A DNA stretch of 64,000 nucleotides from Rhizobacter sp. SG703 (GCF_012275445.1 NZ_JAAZQK010000001.1:429198-493197), one strand, 5' to 3'. Shown: positions 16,599-24,790, counted from the stretch's first letter. Numbers and translations are program-made. The notes: generated by a model not told the origin, from the sequence alone.

Positions 16599-18203
16599 AT
16601 GAGCACCGTCGCCATCCTGTTGTCGGCTTTCGTCCTGTCGGTCGTCGCGCTGCTGGTCTTCGTCTGGAGCCAGCGCAGCGGCCTGCTCGACCAGAACGCC
16701 CGCGGCGCCGAAGTGATCTTCGCGCCGGGCGAGATCGGCTCGCCCGAAGACCCGTCGATCAGCGCCGCGCAGCGCGCCGGCATCGGCCAGGCCCCCCCCG
16801 CCGGCACGGCGCTGCCCGAGCTCGCCGACCGCGTGAGGGCCGATGCGTCGACCGCGCCGCTGGTGTTCTTCTTTTTCTGCTGCGCGTTCGCCTGGCTGCT
16901 GGTCGCGTCGGCCGCCGGCCTCACCGCGTCGATCAAGCTGCACGAGCCTGATTGGCTGGTGTCGCAGGCCTGGCTGACGTTCGGCCGCATCCGCACCATC
17001 CACCTGAACGCGGTGGCCTATGGCTGGGCGCCGATGGCGGGCCTGGGCATCGCGCTGTTCGTGATCCCGCGCCTCTTGAAGACCGAGCTGGTCGGCGCGC
17101 GCTACGCCTTCCTCGGCGCGGCACTGTGGAACGCCGCGCTGATCGCCGGGCTCGGCAGCATCGCGGTGGGCGTCAGCGACGGCCTCGAATGGCTGGAGAT
17201 CCCGTGGCAGATCGACATGCTGTTCGTCGCCGGCGGCGCGCTGGTCGGCGTGCCGCTGGTGCTGACGCTGCTGCGCCGCCGCGTCGACCACCTGTACGTC
17301 TCGGTCTGGTACATGGGCTGCGCGTTGTTCTGGTTCCCGGTGCTGTTCTTCGTCGCCAACGTTCCCGGCCTGCACCATGGCGTCGAGCAGGCGACGATGA
17401 ACTGGTGGTTCGGCCACAACGTGCTGGGCCTGTTCTACACGCCGCTCGCGCTGGCGTCGGTGTACTACTTCCTGCCGAAGATCATCGGCCGGCCGGTGCA
17501 GTCGTACAACCTGTCGCTGCTGGGTTTCTGGGGCCTGGCGTTCTTCTACGGCCAGGTCGGCGGCCACCACCTGATCGGCGGGCCGGTGCCGGGCTGGATG
17601 GTCACGCTGTCGATCGTGCAGAGCGTGATGATGGTGGTGCCGGTGGTGGCCTTCACCGTCAACCAGCACCAGACGCTGAAGGGCCACCTGCAGGCGCTGC
17701 GCCGGTCGCCCACGCTGCGCTTCATCGGCTTCGGCGGGCTGATGTACACCGCCAGCTCGATCCAGGGATCGTACGAGGCGCTGCGCAGCGTCAACGTCGT
17801 CACGCACTTCACGCACTACACGGTGGCGCATGCCCACCTCGGGCTCTACGGCTTCGTGACGATGGTGTTCTTCGGCGCGATCTACTTCATCGTGCCGCGC
17901 ATCACCGCAAAGGAATGGCCGTCGCCGCCGCTGATCGCGGCGCACTTCTGGCTGTCGGCGATCGGCATCACGGTGTACTTCGTGTCGCTGAGCATCGGCG
18001 GCTGGCTGCAGGGCAAGGCGATGCTCGACGCGAGCCGGCCGTTCATGGAATCGGTGGCGCTGACGCTGCCCTACCTGAAGGGCCGCAGCATCGGCGGCGC
18101 GCTGATGGTGGCCGGCCACCTGGTGTTCGTGCTGCATTTCGTGCGGCTGCTGATGGACCGGTCGCCGCAGCGCGACGCGCCGGCCCGCCTGGAAATCGCC
18201 TGA
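16599..18203 (+). CDS. ccoN: cbb3-type oxidase catalytic subunit (CcoN-like) with fused CcoS-like N-terminal domain
   Basis: A 534-residue membrane protein. Residues 1-45 (one helix, then WSQRSGLLDQNARGAEVIF) resemble the small cbb3 maturation protein CcoS, here fused to the catalytic core. The core, from about residue 87, has the haem-copper ligands: H135 (GRIRTIH, low-spin haem), H273 (WWFGHN, CuB), H323-H324 (GGHH, CuB), and H411/H413 (AHAH, haems). Y317 (FFYGQ) aligns with the tyrosine cross-linked in cbb3 oxidases. The FeB glutamate of NorB is absent. So it looks like an oxygen-reducing C-family enzyme, yet it is placed under NsrR. It is the first gene of a six-gene operon; the start follows GAGG. 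Confidence 0.85.
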   Translation: MSTVAILLSAFVLSVVALLVFVWSQRSGLLDQNARGAEVIFAPGEIGSPEDPSISAAQRAGIGQAPPAGTALPELADRVRADASTAPLVFFFFCCAFAWLLVASAAGLTASIKLHEPDWLVSQAWLTFGRIRTIHLNAVAYGWAPMAGLGIALFVIPRLLKTELVGARYAFLGAALWNAALIAGLGSIAVGVSDGLEWLEIPWQIDMLFVAGGALVGVPLVLTLLRRRVDHLYVSVWYMGCALFWFPVLFFVANVPGLHHGVEQATMNWWFGHNVLGLFYTPLALASVYYFLPKIIGRPVQSYNLSLLGFWGLAFFYGQVGGHHLIGGPVPGWMVTLSIVQSVMMVVPVVAFTVNQHQTLKGHLQALRRSPTLRFIGFGGLMYTASSIQGSYEALRSVNVVTHFTHYTVAHAHLGLYGFVTMVFFGAIYFIVPRITAKEWPSPPLIAAHFWLSAIGITVYFVSLSIGGWLQGKAMLDASRPFMESVALTLPYLKGRSIGGALMVAGHLVFVLHFVRLLMDRSPQRDAPARLEIA

Positions 18204-18234
18204 TGCCCTCTGCAGCACCTCAACGGACAACGCC

Positions 18235-18843
18235 ATGAAGAACGAAGTCAGCCTGCTCGCCGGTGGCATGACCATGCTGGGCATCGCGACCAGCGCGCTG
18301 GTCGTGATCCCGTACATGACGGTGCGCGACGCACCGCCGGTCGCCGGCCTGAAGCCCTACACCAGCGCCCAGCTGCGCGGCCGCGAGGAATACATCCGCA
18401 ACGGCTGCGTCTACTGCCATTCGCAGCAGCCGCGGGCCCGCGAGTTCGCACCCGACTTCCAGCGCGGCTGGGGCCGCGCGACGGTGGCCGGCGACTACGC
18501 CTACGACGCGCCGCACCTGCTCGGCACGATGCGCACCGGCCCCGACCTGATGAACATCGGCGTGCGCCAGCCGAGCGACCAGTGGCACCTGGGGCACCTG
18601 TTCCAGCCGCGCGCCTACGTGCGCGGCAGCATCATGCCGAGCTACCCGTTCATGTTCGAGCTGAAGGACGAACCCGAGCCCGGCGATGTCGAGGTGCGCG
18701 TGCCGGCCGGCTACGCGCCCGGCGGCAAGGCGGTGATCGCGAGCAGGGAAGCGCTCGACCTGGTCGCCTACCTGAAATCGCTGGACCGCAGCTACCCGGT
18801 GCTGGCGGCGCCTGCACCCGCGGCCTCCGCCACGACCCGCTGA
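18235..18843 (+). CDS. ccoO: CcoO-like mono-haem cytochrome c subunit
   Basis: A 202-residue protein with an N-terminal membrane anchor (residues 8-29) and one haem c site, C58-VY-C61-H62 (NGCVYCHSQ). The region around it, GREEYIRNGCVYCHSQ and MRTGPDLMNIG, and the likely axial M134 in GSIMPSYPF follow CcoO of cbb3 oxidases. It would pass electrons to the CcoN-like subunit from the periplasmic side. It starts 31 bases after the ccoN-like gene. A Pro/Ala-rich tail follows the haem domain. Confidence 0.88.
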   Translation: MKNEVSLLAGGMTMLGIATSALVVIPYMTVRDAPPVAGLKPYTSAQLRGREEYIRNGCVYCHSQQPRAREFAPDFQRGWGRATVAGDYAYDAPHLLGTMRTGPDLMNIGVRQPSDQWHLGHLFQPRAYVRGSIMPSYPFMFELKDEPEPGDVEVRVPAGYAPGGKAVIASREALDLVAYLKSLDRSYPVLAAPAPAASATTR

Positions 18844-18857
18844 CGAGGAGGACAGCC

Positions 18858-19448
18858 ATGGACTCGAACACGCCACCCCCACAACGACGCGAGAACCCTG
18901 ACCCGCACGAGGAGCGCAAACCGATCCCGTGGCCGCTGCTGATCCTGGTGGCGCTGCTGGTCGGCTTCGGCGTCGTCTACATCGCCTGCGCCCACGTCGA
19001 CACGCCGTCGGCCTGGGGCGACGGCCGCAGCCGCGCCGAGCTCGAAGGCGAGGTCAAGACCGCCGGCGCCGCGGTGGATGGCGGCGCGCTCTATGCGTCG
19101 CTGTGCGCCGCCTGCCACCAGCCGACCGGTCTGGGCCTGCCCGGCGTGTTCCCGCCGCTGGCCGGCAGCGAATGGGTGGCCGGCAAGGACACGACGGCCG
19201 CCGCGATCGTGCTGCACGGCATCACCGGCCCGGTGACGGTGAAGGGCACGGTCTACAACGGCGCGATGCCCGCCTTCAAGGCCCAGCTGGGCGACGAGCA
19301 GATCGCCGCGGTGCTGAGCCATGTGCGCAGCCAGTGGGGCAACAGCGCGACGGCGATCACCGCCGCCACCGTGGCCCAGGTGCGTGAACAGACGAAGGCC
19401 CGCAGCGAGAGCTTCACGGGCGACAAGGAGCTTCCCCCGCATGACTGA
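18858..19448 (+). CDS. Membrane-anchored mono-haem cytochrome c
   Basis: A 196-residue protein: polar N terminus, one transmembrane helix (about 24-44), and one class I cytochrome c domain with C83-AA-C86-H87 (SLCAACHQPTG) and probable axial M137 (YNGAMPAF). It holds the place of CcoP in a normal cbb3 operon, but it has only one haem and lacks the CcoP two-haem architecture. It resembles the mono-haem cytochromes found with alternative oxidases. A good GAGGAGG ribosome site is present, and its 3' end overlaps the haemoglobin gene by eight bases. Confidence 0.87.
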   Translation: MDSNTPPPQRRENPDPHEERKPIPWPLLILVALLVGFGVVYIACAHVDTPSAWGDGRSRAELEGEVKTAGAAVDGGALYASLCAACHQPTGLGLPGVFPPLAGSEWVAGKDTTAAAIVLHGITGPVTVKGTVYNGAMPAFKAQLGDEQIAAVLSHVRSQWGNSATAITAATVAQVREQTKARSESFTGDKELPPHD

Positions 19449-19884
19449 GCCTGTCCATCAAAAAGCGCTTGACCGCGCCCAGGTCGAAACGCTGGTGCAC
19501 GAGTTCTATCGCGACGTGCGCAGCGACGAGCTGCTCGCCCCGGTGTTCGGCGCGGTCATCGGCGACGACTGGAGCGTGCACCTGCAGCGCATGGTCGAGT
19601 TCTGGAGCACGGTGATGCTCGGCTCGCGCAGCTTCCGCGGCAATGTGTACGGCAAGCACATGGCGATCGACGGCGTGCGACAGGAACACTTCCTTCGCTG
19701 GATCACGCTGTGGCACCGCCACACCGACCGGCTGTTCTCAAGAGAGGTCGCCGAAGAATTCCAGCGCACCGCGCACGGCATCGGCCGCAACCTGTTCCAC
19801 GGCTTCTTCGGCGAGTTCCCGAAGTTCGTGATGCGCGACGGCGTGGCCATCGGCCATGAGCCGGACGCGTGGGTCGCGCCCTGA
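19441..19884 (+). CDS. Group III truncated haemoglobin
   Basis: A 147-residue globin of the Campylobacter Ctb type. Family marks are FYRDVRSDELLAPVF, FWSTVMLGSRSFRGN, the proximal histidine H73 in YGKHMAI, and EHFLRWITLWH with the conserved tryptophan W87. These proteins bind O2 and NO in the cytoplasm and are linked with microaerobic growth and NO defence. It overlaps the preceding cytochrome gene by eight bases, so its translation is probably coupled to it. Its presence behind an NsrR operator supports an NO-related role for the operon. Confidence 0.9.
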   Translation: MTEPVHQKALDRAQVETLVHEFYRDVRSDELLAPVFGAVIGDDWSVHLQRMVEFWSTVMLGSRSFRGNVYGKHMAIDGVRQEHFLRWITLWHRHTDRLFSREVAEEFQRTAHGIGRNLFHGFFGEFPKFVMRDGVAIGHEPDAWVAP

Positions 19885-19890
19885 CAGGTG

Positions 19891-20559
19891 ATGCGTTCGA
19901 TGCGCGACACCCCCCTGCCCCACGCGACGCGTCGCCCGCTGTGGCCGACGCTGCTGTGTTGCGGCGCGCTGCTGGCCTTGTTCATCGGCGCGGTCGCGCG
20001 CATCAGCCACGGCTTCGAGTTGTGGACCTTCGAATCGCTGCGGCGGGCGCAGGCGCAGCAGGGGCTGCTGCAGGCCTCGCCGCTCGCCGCGACCTTGAGC
20101 GACGGCAGCCGGCGCGCACTGTGGCCGCATGCCGATGCGCCGCGCGCATTGCTGGTCGACTTCATCTACACCCGCTGCCCGGGCGTGTGCCAGGCGCTGG
20201 GCTCGGAGTACCAGCGCATGCAGGACGAACTGGCCCGCCCGCACGTGAGCGGCGGCGTGCGGCTGCTGTCGCTGTCGTTCGACGTGGCGCACGACGACGT
20301 GCCGGCGCTGGCCTCGTACGCGAAGCTGCACCATGCCGCGCCGGCGCAGTGGTGGATCGCGGTGCCGGCGGTGGACGACTCGCAGCGCCTGCTCGGCGAG
20401 CTGGGCGTGGTCGCGGTGCCGGACGGCGTCGGCGGCTACGTGCACAACGGCGCGATCCACCTGCTCGACGGCGAAGGCCGGGTGCGCGGGATCTTCGACT
20501 ACGACGCCTGGCCGCAGGCGCTCGCCGCGGCGCAGCGCCTGGCCGGGGCGGCGCGATGA
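19891..20559 (+). CDS. SCO1/SenC/PrrC family copper chaperone-like protein
   Basis: A protein of about 222 residues with an N-terminal membrane anchor (about 17-36) and a thioredoxin-like periplasmic domain. The copper/thiol site C96-PGV-C100 (YTRCPGVCQ) and the distal histidine (about H185 in YVHNGAIHLLD) are present. SCO proteins help load copper into oxidases. Here the likely client is the CuB site of the CcoN-like subunit, although typical cbb3 enzymes also use PCuAC or SenC partners. GTG 19888, ATG 19891 and ATG 19900 are all possible starts. Confidence 0.85.
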   Translation: MRSMRDTPLPHATRRPLWPTLLCCGALLALFIGAVARISHGFELWTFESLRRAQAQQGLLQASPLAATLSDGSRRALWPHADAPRALLVDFIYTRCPGVCQALGSEYQRMQDELARPHVSGGVRLLSLSFDVAHDDVPALASYAKLHHAAPAQWWIAVPAVDDSQRLLGELGVVAVPDGVGGYVHNGAIHLLDGEGRVRGIFDYDAWPQALAAAQRLAGAAR

Positions 20560-21143
20560 CGCTGCCACGGCGGGCCGGGCTCGCGCTGCCCGCGATCGCG
20601 CTGCCGGTGCTGCTGGCGCCACCGCTGCGCCACCTGCTGGAAGCGAGCATGGCGCTGCACATGCTGGTCGAGTTTCCGCTGCTGTTCGCGACCGGCTGGG
20701 CTGCGGCCTCGCTGTGGCCACGCGCGGCGAATGCAGGTTCGCGCTGGGATGTCGAAGGCCTGTCGAGCGCGCTGCTGATGCTGGTCACCGCCAGCTTCTG
20801 GATGCTGCCGGTGGCGCTCGACCTGGCGCTGCTGAGCCCGTGGGTCGCCTTCGCGAAGGCCCTGAACTGGCTCGCCGCCGGTGCCGCGCTGGCGCGTGCC
20901 GTCTGCCGCTGGCGCCGCGAGCTGCGGCTCTTCGTGCTGTTCAATCTCGCGTGGATGATGGCGACCGCCGGCCTGCTGTACCGCGAGAGCGAGAACCGCC
21001 TCTGCGTGAACTACCTGGTCGACCAGCAGGCGTGGGCCGGCACCGGGCTGCTCGGCCTGGCGCTGCTGCTCGGTGCGCTGGCGGTGCACCTGGCGATCGA
21101 TGAACCCGCCGAGGCGCCCGACGCCGCATCGCGAACCGCGTGA
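20556..21143 (+). CDS. Unknown integral membrane protein of the oxidase operon
   Basis: A 195-residue protein with about five or six hydrophobic segments (for example IALPVLLAPP, LLFATGWAAASLW, LLMLVTASFWMLPVAL, LLGLALLLGALAVHLAI). It overlaps the SCO gene by four bases (ATGA). The ASMALHMLVEFPLL stretch, with a histidine and two methionines, faintly recalls copper-handling CtaG-like proteins, but I cannot assign it to that family. Position at the end of the oxidase operon suggests an assembly or copper role. It ends the operon; a regulator gene follows after 64 bases. Confidence 0.7.
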   Translation: MTLPRRAGLALPAIALPVLLAPPLRHLLEASMALHMLVEFPLLFATGWAAASLWPRAANAGSRWDVEGLSSALLMLVTASFWMLPVALDLALLSPWVAFAKALNWLAAGAALARAVCRWRRELRLFVLFNLAWMMATAGLLYRESENRLCVNYLVDQQAWAGTGLLGLALLLGALAVHLAIDEPAEAPDAASRTA

Positions 21144-21207
21144 AGGTCGGACGACCCGAGCCCGTCCAGCCGGCCCGACACCCTGCCCGCGGCGACAATG
21201 CCGCCGC

Positions 21208-21717
21208 ATGAGCCATCAGTTGCCGCCTTCCCAGGACCCCGAGCTGCTGAGGCGACTGCTGCGCGCCAAGGACCGCATGGATGCCGCGTCGCACGAGGCC
21301 TGGCCGGTCGAGCGGCTGGCACGGGTCAGCGGGGTCTCCGAGGCGCATTTCGCGCGCTCGTTCAAGCAGGCCTTCGGGACGCCGCCGCACCGCTACCTGC
21401 TGACGCGGCGCATCGAGCGGGCGACCGCGCTGCTGCGCGAGACCGAACTGCCGATCACCGAGATCGCGTTCCAGACCGGCTGGGAGAGCCTGGGCACCTT
21501 CGGGCGCACCTTCCGCGACGTCACCGGCGACAGCCCGAGCGCGCTGCGCGCCCGCACCCGGGCCGCGGCGCAGGACCCCGGCCGCGTGCCGGCCTGCGTG
21601 CTCAGCGCGGCGCACCGGCCCGACCTGGCGACCGCAGTTTCGGAGAAGCGGCGCCTGGAGGCGGCCGCTATAAACGGCACCCACATCAACCGTTCCCCGA
21701 AAAAGGAAGCTCCATGA
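21208..21717 (+). CDS. AraC-family regulator (DNA-binding domain only)
   Basis: A 169-residue regulator consisting almost only of the two helix-turn-helix units: WPVERLARVSGVSEAHFARS, then FKQAFGTPPHRYL, and ITEIAFQTGWESLGTFGRTF. There is no N-terminal sensor domain. The stop codon overlaps the start of the VOC gene (ATGA), so it most likely controls or is coupled with that gene. The C-terminal 45 residues are a low-complexity polar tail. Confidence 0.85.
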   Translation: MSHQLPPSQDPELLRRLLRAKDRMDAASHEAWPVERLARVSGVSEAHFARSFKQAFGTPPHRYLLTRRIERATALLRETELPITEIAFQTGWESLGTFGRTFRDVTGDSPSALRARTRAAAQDPGRVPACVLSAAHRPDLATAVSEKRRLEAAAINGTHINRSPKKEAP

Positions 21718-22121
21718 CCCAAGGTATCGAAGTGGTGGGCCTGTACGTGCGAGACCAGGACGAGGCGCTCGCGTTCTATGTCGACAAGCTCGGGTTCCGC
21801 GTGCACACCGACGTGCGCAACGGCGACTACCGCTGGCTGACGGTGCAGCACCCGGAGCAGCCGTCGTTCCAGCTCGGGCTGAGCGTGCCGGGCGCGCCGG
21901 CGCTCGACGCCGAGACCGCGCAGGCGCTGCGCGCCATCGTCGCGAAGGGCGGCATGCCGCCGCTGGTGCTGAAGGTGGCCGATTGCCGTGCCGCCTGCGA
22001 GCGCATGCTGGCCCGCGGCGTGGAGTTCACGCAGGAGCCGATCGAGCGCTACGGCACGGTGGATGCCGGCTTCCGCGATCCGTCGGGGAATGGCTGGAAG
22101 ATGATCCAGTCGCGCGGCTGA
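21714..22121 (+). CDS. VOC-fold (glyoxalase/bleomycin-resistance type) protein
   Basis: A 135-residue vicinal-oxygen-chelate protein: GIEVVGLYVRDQDEALAFYVD, FRVHTDVRNGDYRWLTV and the C-terminal RYGTVDAGFRDPSGNGWKMI with a metal-ligand-like glutamate in the same region as in glyoxalase relatives. The specific substrate is not known. It starts within the stop codon of the AraC gene, and AAAAAGGAAG provides a good ribosome site. Such pairs often act in detoxification. Confidence 0.85.
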   Translation: MTQGIEVVGLYVRDQDEALAFYVDKLGFRVHTDVRNGDYRWLTVQHPEQPSFQLGLSVPGAPALDAETAQALRAIVAKGGMPPLVLKVADCRAACERMLARGVEFTQEPIERYGTVDAGFRDPSGNGWKMIQSRG

Positions 22122-22217
22122 TGGCCGTCGGGCCTGGCCAGCACCTGGCAGACATGGGCGCGCGGCGCGTAGGCGTCGAACGCAAGCATCGTGTCCCACT
22201 TGAAATGAGGCCCGATG

Positions 22218-23138
22218 TCAGAGAACCGCGGCGGCCTCCGGCCGCTTCGCGCCGATGAAATCGACGAACGCGCGCAGCGGCGCCGGCAGGTAGCGCCGGC
22301 TCGGGTAGTAGAGGAACGGGCCGGTGAACGACGGCCACCACGGCTGCAGCACCGGTTCGAGCGCGCCGCTGTCGAGCGCCGGCCGCAGCCAGTCCTCGAA
22401 CAGGTAGATCACGCCGGTGCCGGCCACCGCGGCATCGACCGCCAGGTCGGTGGCCGCGCCGAGGCGCACGATCAGCGGACCGGTGGGGTCGACCTTCAGC
22501 AGCTCGCCGTCGCGCTCGAACTCCCACGGCGGCATCGAGCCGCTGCTGAAGCGGCCGCGCAGGCAGGCGTGGGCCAGCAGCTCGCGCGGATGCTCGGGGC
22601 GGCCGCGGCGGTCGAGGTACGCCGGCGATGCCGCCGCCGCGAAGCGCTGCACCCGCGGGCCGATCGGCACCGCGATCATGTCCTGCTCGAGCCGCTCGTC
22701 GTAACGGATGCCGGCATCGCAACCGGCCGCGAGCACGTCGACGAAGCTGTCTTCGGCCACGATGTCGAGGCGGATGTCGGGGTAGGCCGCGAGGAACGCC
22801 GGCACGATGCGCGGCAGCACCAGCCGCACCGCGCTGATCGGCACGTTGAGCCGCAGCGTGCCGGCCGGCCGGTCGCGAAAGCCGTTGACCACGTCGAGCG
22901 ACGCTTCGACCTCGACCAGCGCCGGTCCCAGCCGATCGATCAGCCGCGCGCCGGCTTCGGTGGGCGCCACGCTGCGGGTGGTGCGGTGCAGCAGCCGCAC
23001 GCCGAGCCGGGTTTCGAGCCGGCGCACGGCCTCGCTGAGGCTCGACGCACTGCTGCCGGTGGCGCGCGCCGCGTCGCGGAACCCCCCTGCCCGCGCAACG
23101 GCCAGCAAGGCCGTGAGATCACCCAGGTCGACCGCCAT
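22218..23138 (-). CDS. LysR-family transcriptional regulator
   Basis: A 306-residue LysR protein. The N-terminal helix-turn-helix reads LTALLAVARAGGFRDAARAT, then GSSASSLSEAVRRLETRLGV, followed by a substrate-binding domain (PISAVRLVLPRIVPAFLAAY). It is divergent from an aldo/keto reductase gene, a common LysR arrangement in which the regulator controls the divergent enzyme. The shared intergenic region has repeated CGATA/TATCG half-sites. Confidence 0.92.
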   Translation of the reverse strand: MAVDLGDLTALLAVARAGGFRDAARATGSSASSLSEAVRRLETRLGVRLLHRTTRSVAPTEAGARLIDRLGPALVEVEASLDVVNGFRDRPAGTLRLNVPISAVRLVLPRIVPAFLAAYPDIRLDIVAEDSFVDVLAAGCDAGIRYDERLEQDMIAVPIGPRVQRFAAAASPAYLDRRGRPEHPRELLAHACLRGRFSSGSMPPWEFERDGELLKVDPTGPLIVRLGAATDLAVDAAVAGTGVIYLFEDWLRPALDSGALEPVLQPWWPSFTGPFLYYPSRRYLPAPLRAFVDFIGAKRPEAAAVL

Positions 23139-23164
23139 TGTTCGAGATTCCGTACAGCCTGTGC

Positions 23165-23202
23165 CGATAGAGCCATCTTATCGTTCGAGTCGAGGGTCGA
23201 TA
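23165..23202. promoter_or_regulatory. Candidate LysR operator half-sites
   Basis: CGATA at 23165-23169 and TATCG at 23179-23183 form an inverted pair, and another CGATA lies at 23198-23202. Spacings of 9 and 14 bases fit LysR-type recognition and activation sites. They lie in the 93-base gap between the LysR gene and the aldo/keto reductase. Confidence 0.5.
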
Positions 23203-23231
23203 GATTCACAGCCTCACGAAAGGAAACTCCC

Positions 23232-24113
23232 ATGATCGACCTCGGCAAGGCAGGCAACTTCAAGCTCGGCACACGTGCCGTCAACCGCTTGGGCTACGGC
23301 GCGATGCAGCTCGCCGGCAAGGGCGTCTTCGGTCCGCCGAAGGACCGTGCCGGCGCGGTCGCGGTGCTGCGCGCCGCGGTGGACAGCGGCGTGAACCACA
23401 TCGACACCAGCGACTTCTACGGCCCGCACATCACCAACCAGATCATCCGCGAGGCGCTGCACCCGTACCGCGACGACCTGGTCATCGTCACCAAGGTCGG
23501 CGCGCTGCGCGGCGACGACGGCTCGTGGAACCCGGCCCTCTCGCGCCAGCAGCTGACGCAGGCGGTGCACGACAACCTGCGCCACCTCGGCCTCGATGTG
23601 CTGGAGGTCGTCAACCTGCGCAGCATGCTCGACGTGCACGGGCCGGCCGAGGGCTCGCTCGAGGAGCCGCTCAGCGCGCTGGCCGAATTGCAGCAGCGGG
23701 GCCTGGTGCGCCACATCGGCCTGAGCAACGTGACGCCGACCCAGGTGGCCGACGGCCGGAAGATCTGCGCGATCGCCTGCGTGCAGAACCTGTACAACCT
23801 CGCGCACCGCGACGACGACGCGCTGGTCGACGAGCTGGCGCGGCACGGCACCGCCTACGTGCCGTTCTTCCCGCTCGGCGGCTTCAGCCCACTGCAGTCG
23901 ACGGCGCTGTCCGAGGTGGCGAACGCGCTCGGCGCAACGCCGATGCAGGTGGCGCTCGCGTGGCTGCTGCAACGCGCGCCGAACCTGCTGCTGATCCCCG
24001 GCACGTCGTCGCTCGGGCACCTGCGCGAGAACCTGGCGGCGGCCGAGCTGCGCCTGCCGGGCGACGCGGTCGCGACGCTGGACCGGATCGCGGGCGGGGC
24101 TTCGCCGCGCTAG
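23232..24113 (+). CDS. Aldo/keto reductase
   Basis: A 293-residue reductase. The catalytic tetrad is readable: Asp and Tyr in NHIDTSDFYGPHI, Lys in VIVTKVGALRG. The usual histidine position, however, reads VVNLRSM (Asn-Leu) where many members have a His. The C-terminal NADPH-binding part is IPGTSSLGHLRENLAA. AAAGGAAACTCCC before the ATG is a clear ribosome site. It is divergent from, and probably controlled by, the LysR gene. The missing His is seen in the YdbC/PdxI-like group, so pyridoxal or a related carbonyl may be the substrate; this is tentative. Confidence 0.85.
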   Translation: MIDLGKAGNFKLGTRAVNRLGYGAMQLAGKGVFGPPKDRAGAVAVLRAAVDSGVNHIDTSDFYGPHITNQIIREALHPYRDDLVIVTKVGALRGDDGSWNPALSRQQLTQAVHDNLRHLGLDVLEVVNLRSMLDVHGPAEGSLEEPLSALAELQQRGLVRHIGLSNVTPTQVADGRKICAIACVQNLYNLAHRDDDALVDELARHGTAYVPFFPLGGFSPLQSTALSEVANALGATPMQVALAWLLQRAPNLLLIPGTSSLGHLRENLAAAELRLPGDAVATLDRIAGGASPR

Positions 24114-24207
24114 CCGGGCAGCCGCCGGTCCCTCTGTCGGCGACACGCCGCGCAGCAGGATCGGCAACGCGGCTTGCAGGCCCGGCTCGGGCGCACCAGC
24201 GCCCGCT

Positions 24208-24771
24208 TCAGCCGAACAGTCCCGCGGCGGTGTAGGCCGCGATGACCTGGTCGAAGGCTTTCAGGTCCTCGCGCCCGCGGGCCATCAGCTGCGCCCCTTC
24301 GATGGCCGCGAGCACCGCCAGCGCCTGCGCTTCCAGCGCCTTCGCCTTCAGCCGCGGCTGGCGCTCGGCCAGCACCTCGACCAGCCAGCGGGTGTTCACC
24401 GCGATGAAGCGGTCGACCTCCCCGCGCACCTGCGCCGGCAGGTCGTCGTATTCAGCGGCCAGGATGCCGCACAGGCACATCCGGTTGTCGTTCTCGAGCG
24501 CCCTGCGGAAGACCGCGGTGTAGGCGGCCATGCGCTGCGCGTGGTCCTGCGTCGATTCGCGCAACGCGTCGAAGAACGCCGCGGCCTCGTCGGTGTACTG
24601 GCTCGCGAGCGCCGCCGCCAGGTCGCCCTTGGTCGGGAAGTGGTAATGCACGCTCGCGCTCTTGATGCCGACCTCTTTCGCGAGTTCGCGAAAACTCAGG
24701 GCGTTGTAGCCGTGGGACTGAACCGCGGCGCGGGCGGCCAGCATGATCTCTGCGCGCGTGTCTGTGCTCAT
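24208..24771 (-). CDS. TetR/AcrR-family repressor
   Basis: A 187-residue TetR regulator: the N-terminal helix-turn-helix is VQSHGYNALSFRELAKEVG, then IKSASVHYHFPTKGDL, followed by a variable ligand domain. It is divergent from a glutathione S-transferase gene, which it probably represses. Two palindromes lie in the gap of about 120 bases: a perfect one at 24846-24867 before the transferase and a shorter one at 24791-24804 near its own start. Confidence 0.9.
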   Translation of the reverse strand: MSTDTRAEIMLAARAAVQSHGYNALSFRELAKEVGIKSASVHYHFPTKGDLAAALASQYTDEAAAFFDALRESTQDHAQRMAAYTAVFRRALENDNRMCLCGILAAEYDDLPAQVRGEVDRFIAVNTRWLVEVLAERQPRLKAKALEAQALAVLAAIEGAQLMARGREDLKAFDQVIAAYTAAGLFG

Positions 24772-24790
24772 CGACGCACTTTATCACACT

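Noticed and set aside
16599-18203. Classical nitric oxide reductase NorB
   Set aside because: The FeB glutamate of NorB is missing and the cbb3-type tyrosine (Y317) is present, so an oxidase-type C-family enzyme fits better.
16386-18317. 643-codon minus-strand open frame opposite the ccoN-like gene
   Set aside because: Composition (Arg/His/Gln/Asp-rich) is that of an antisense shadow; the plus-strand frame has all haem ligands.
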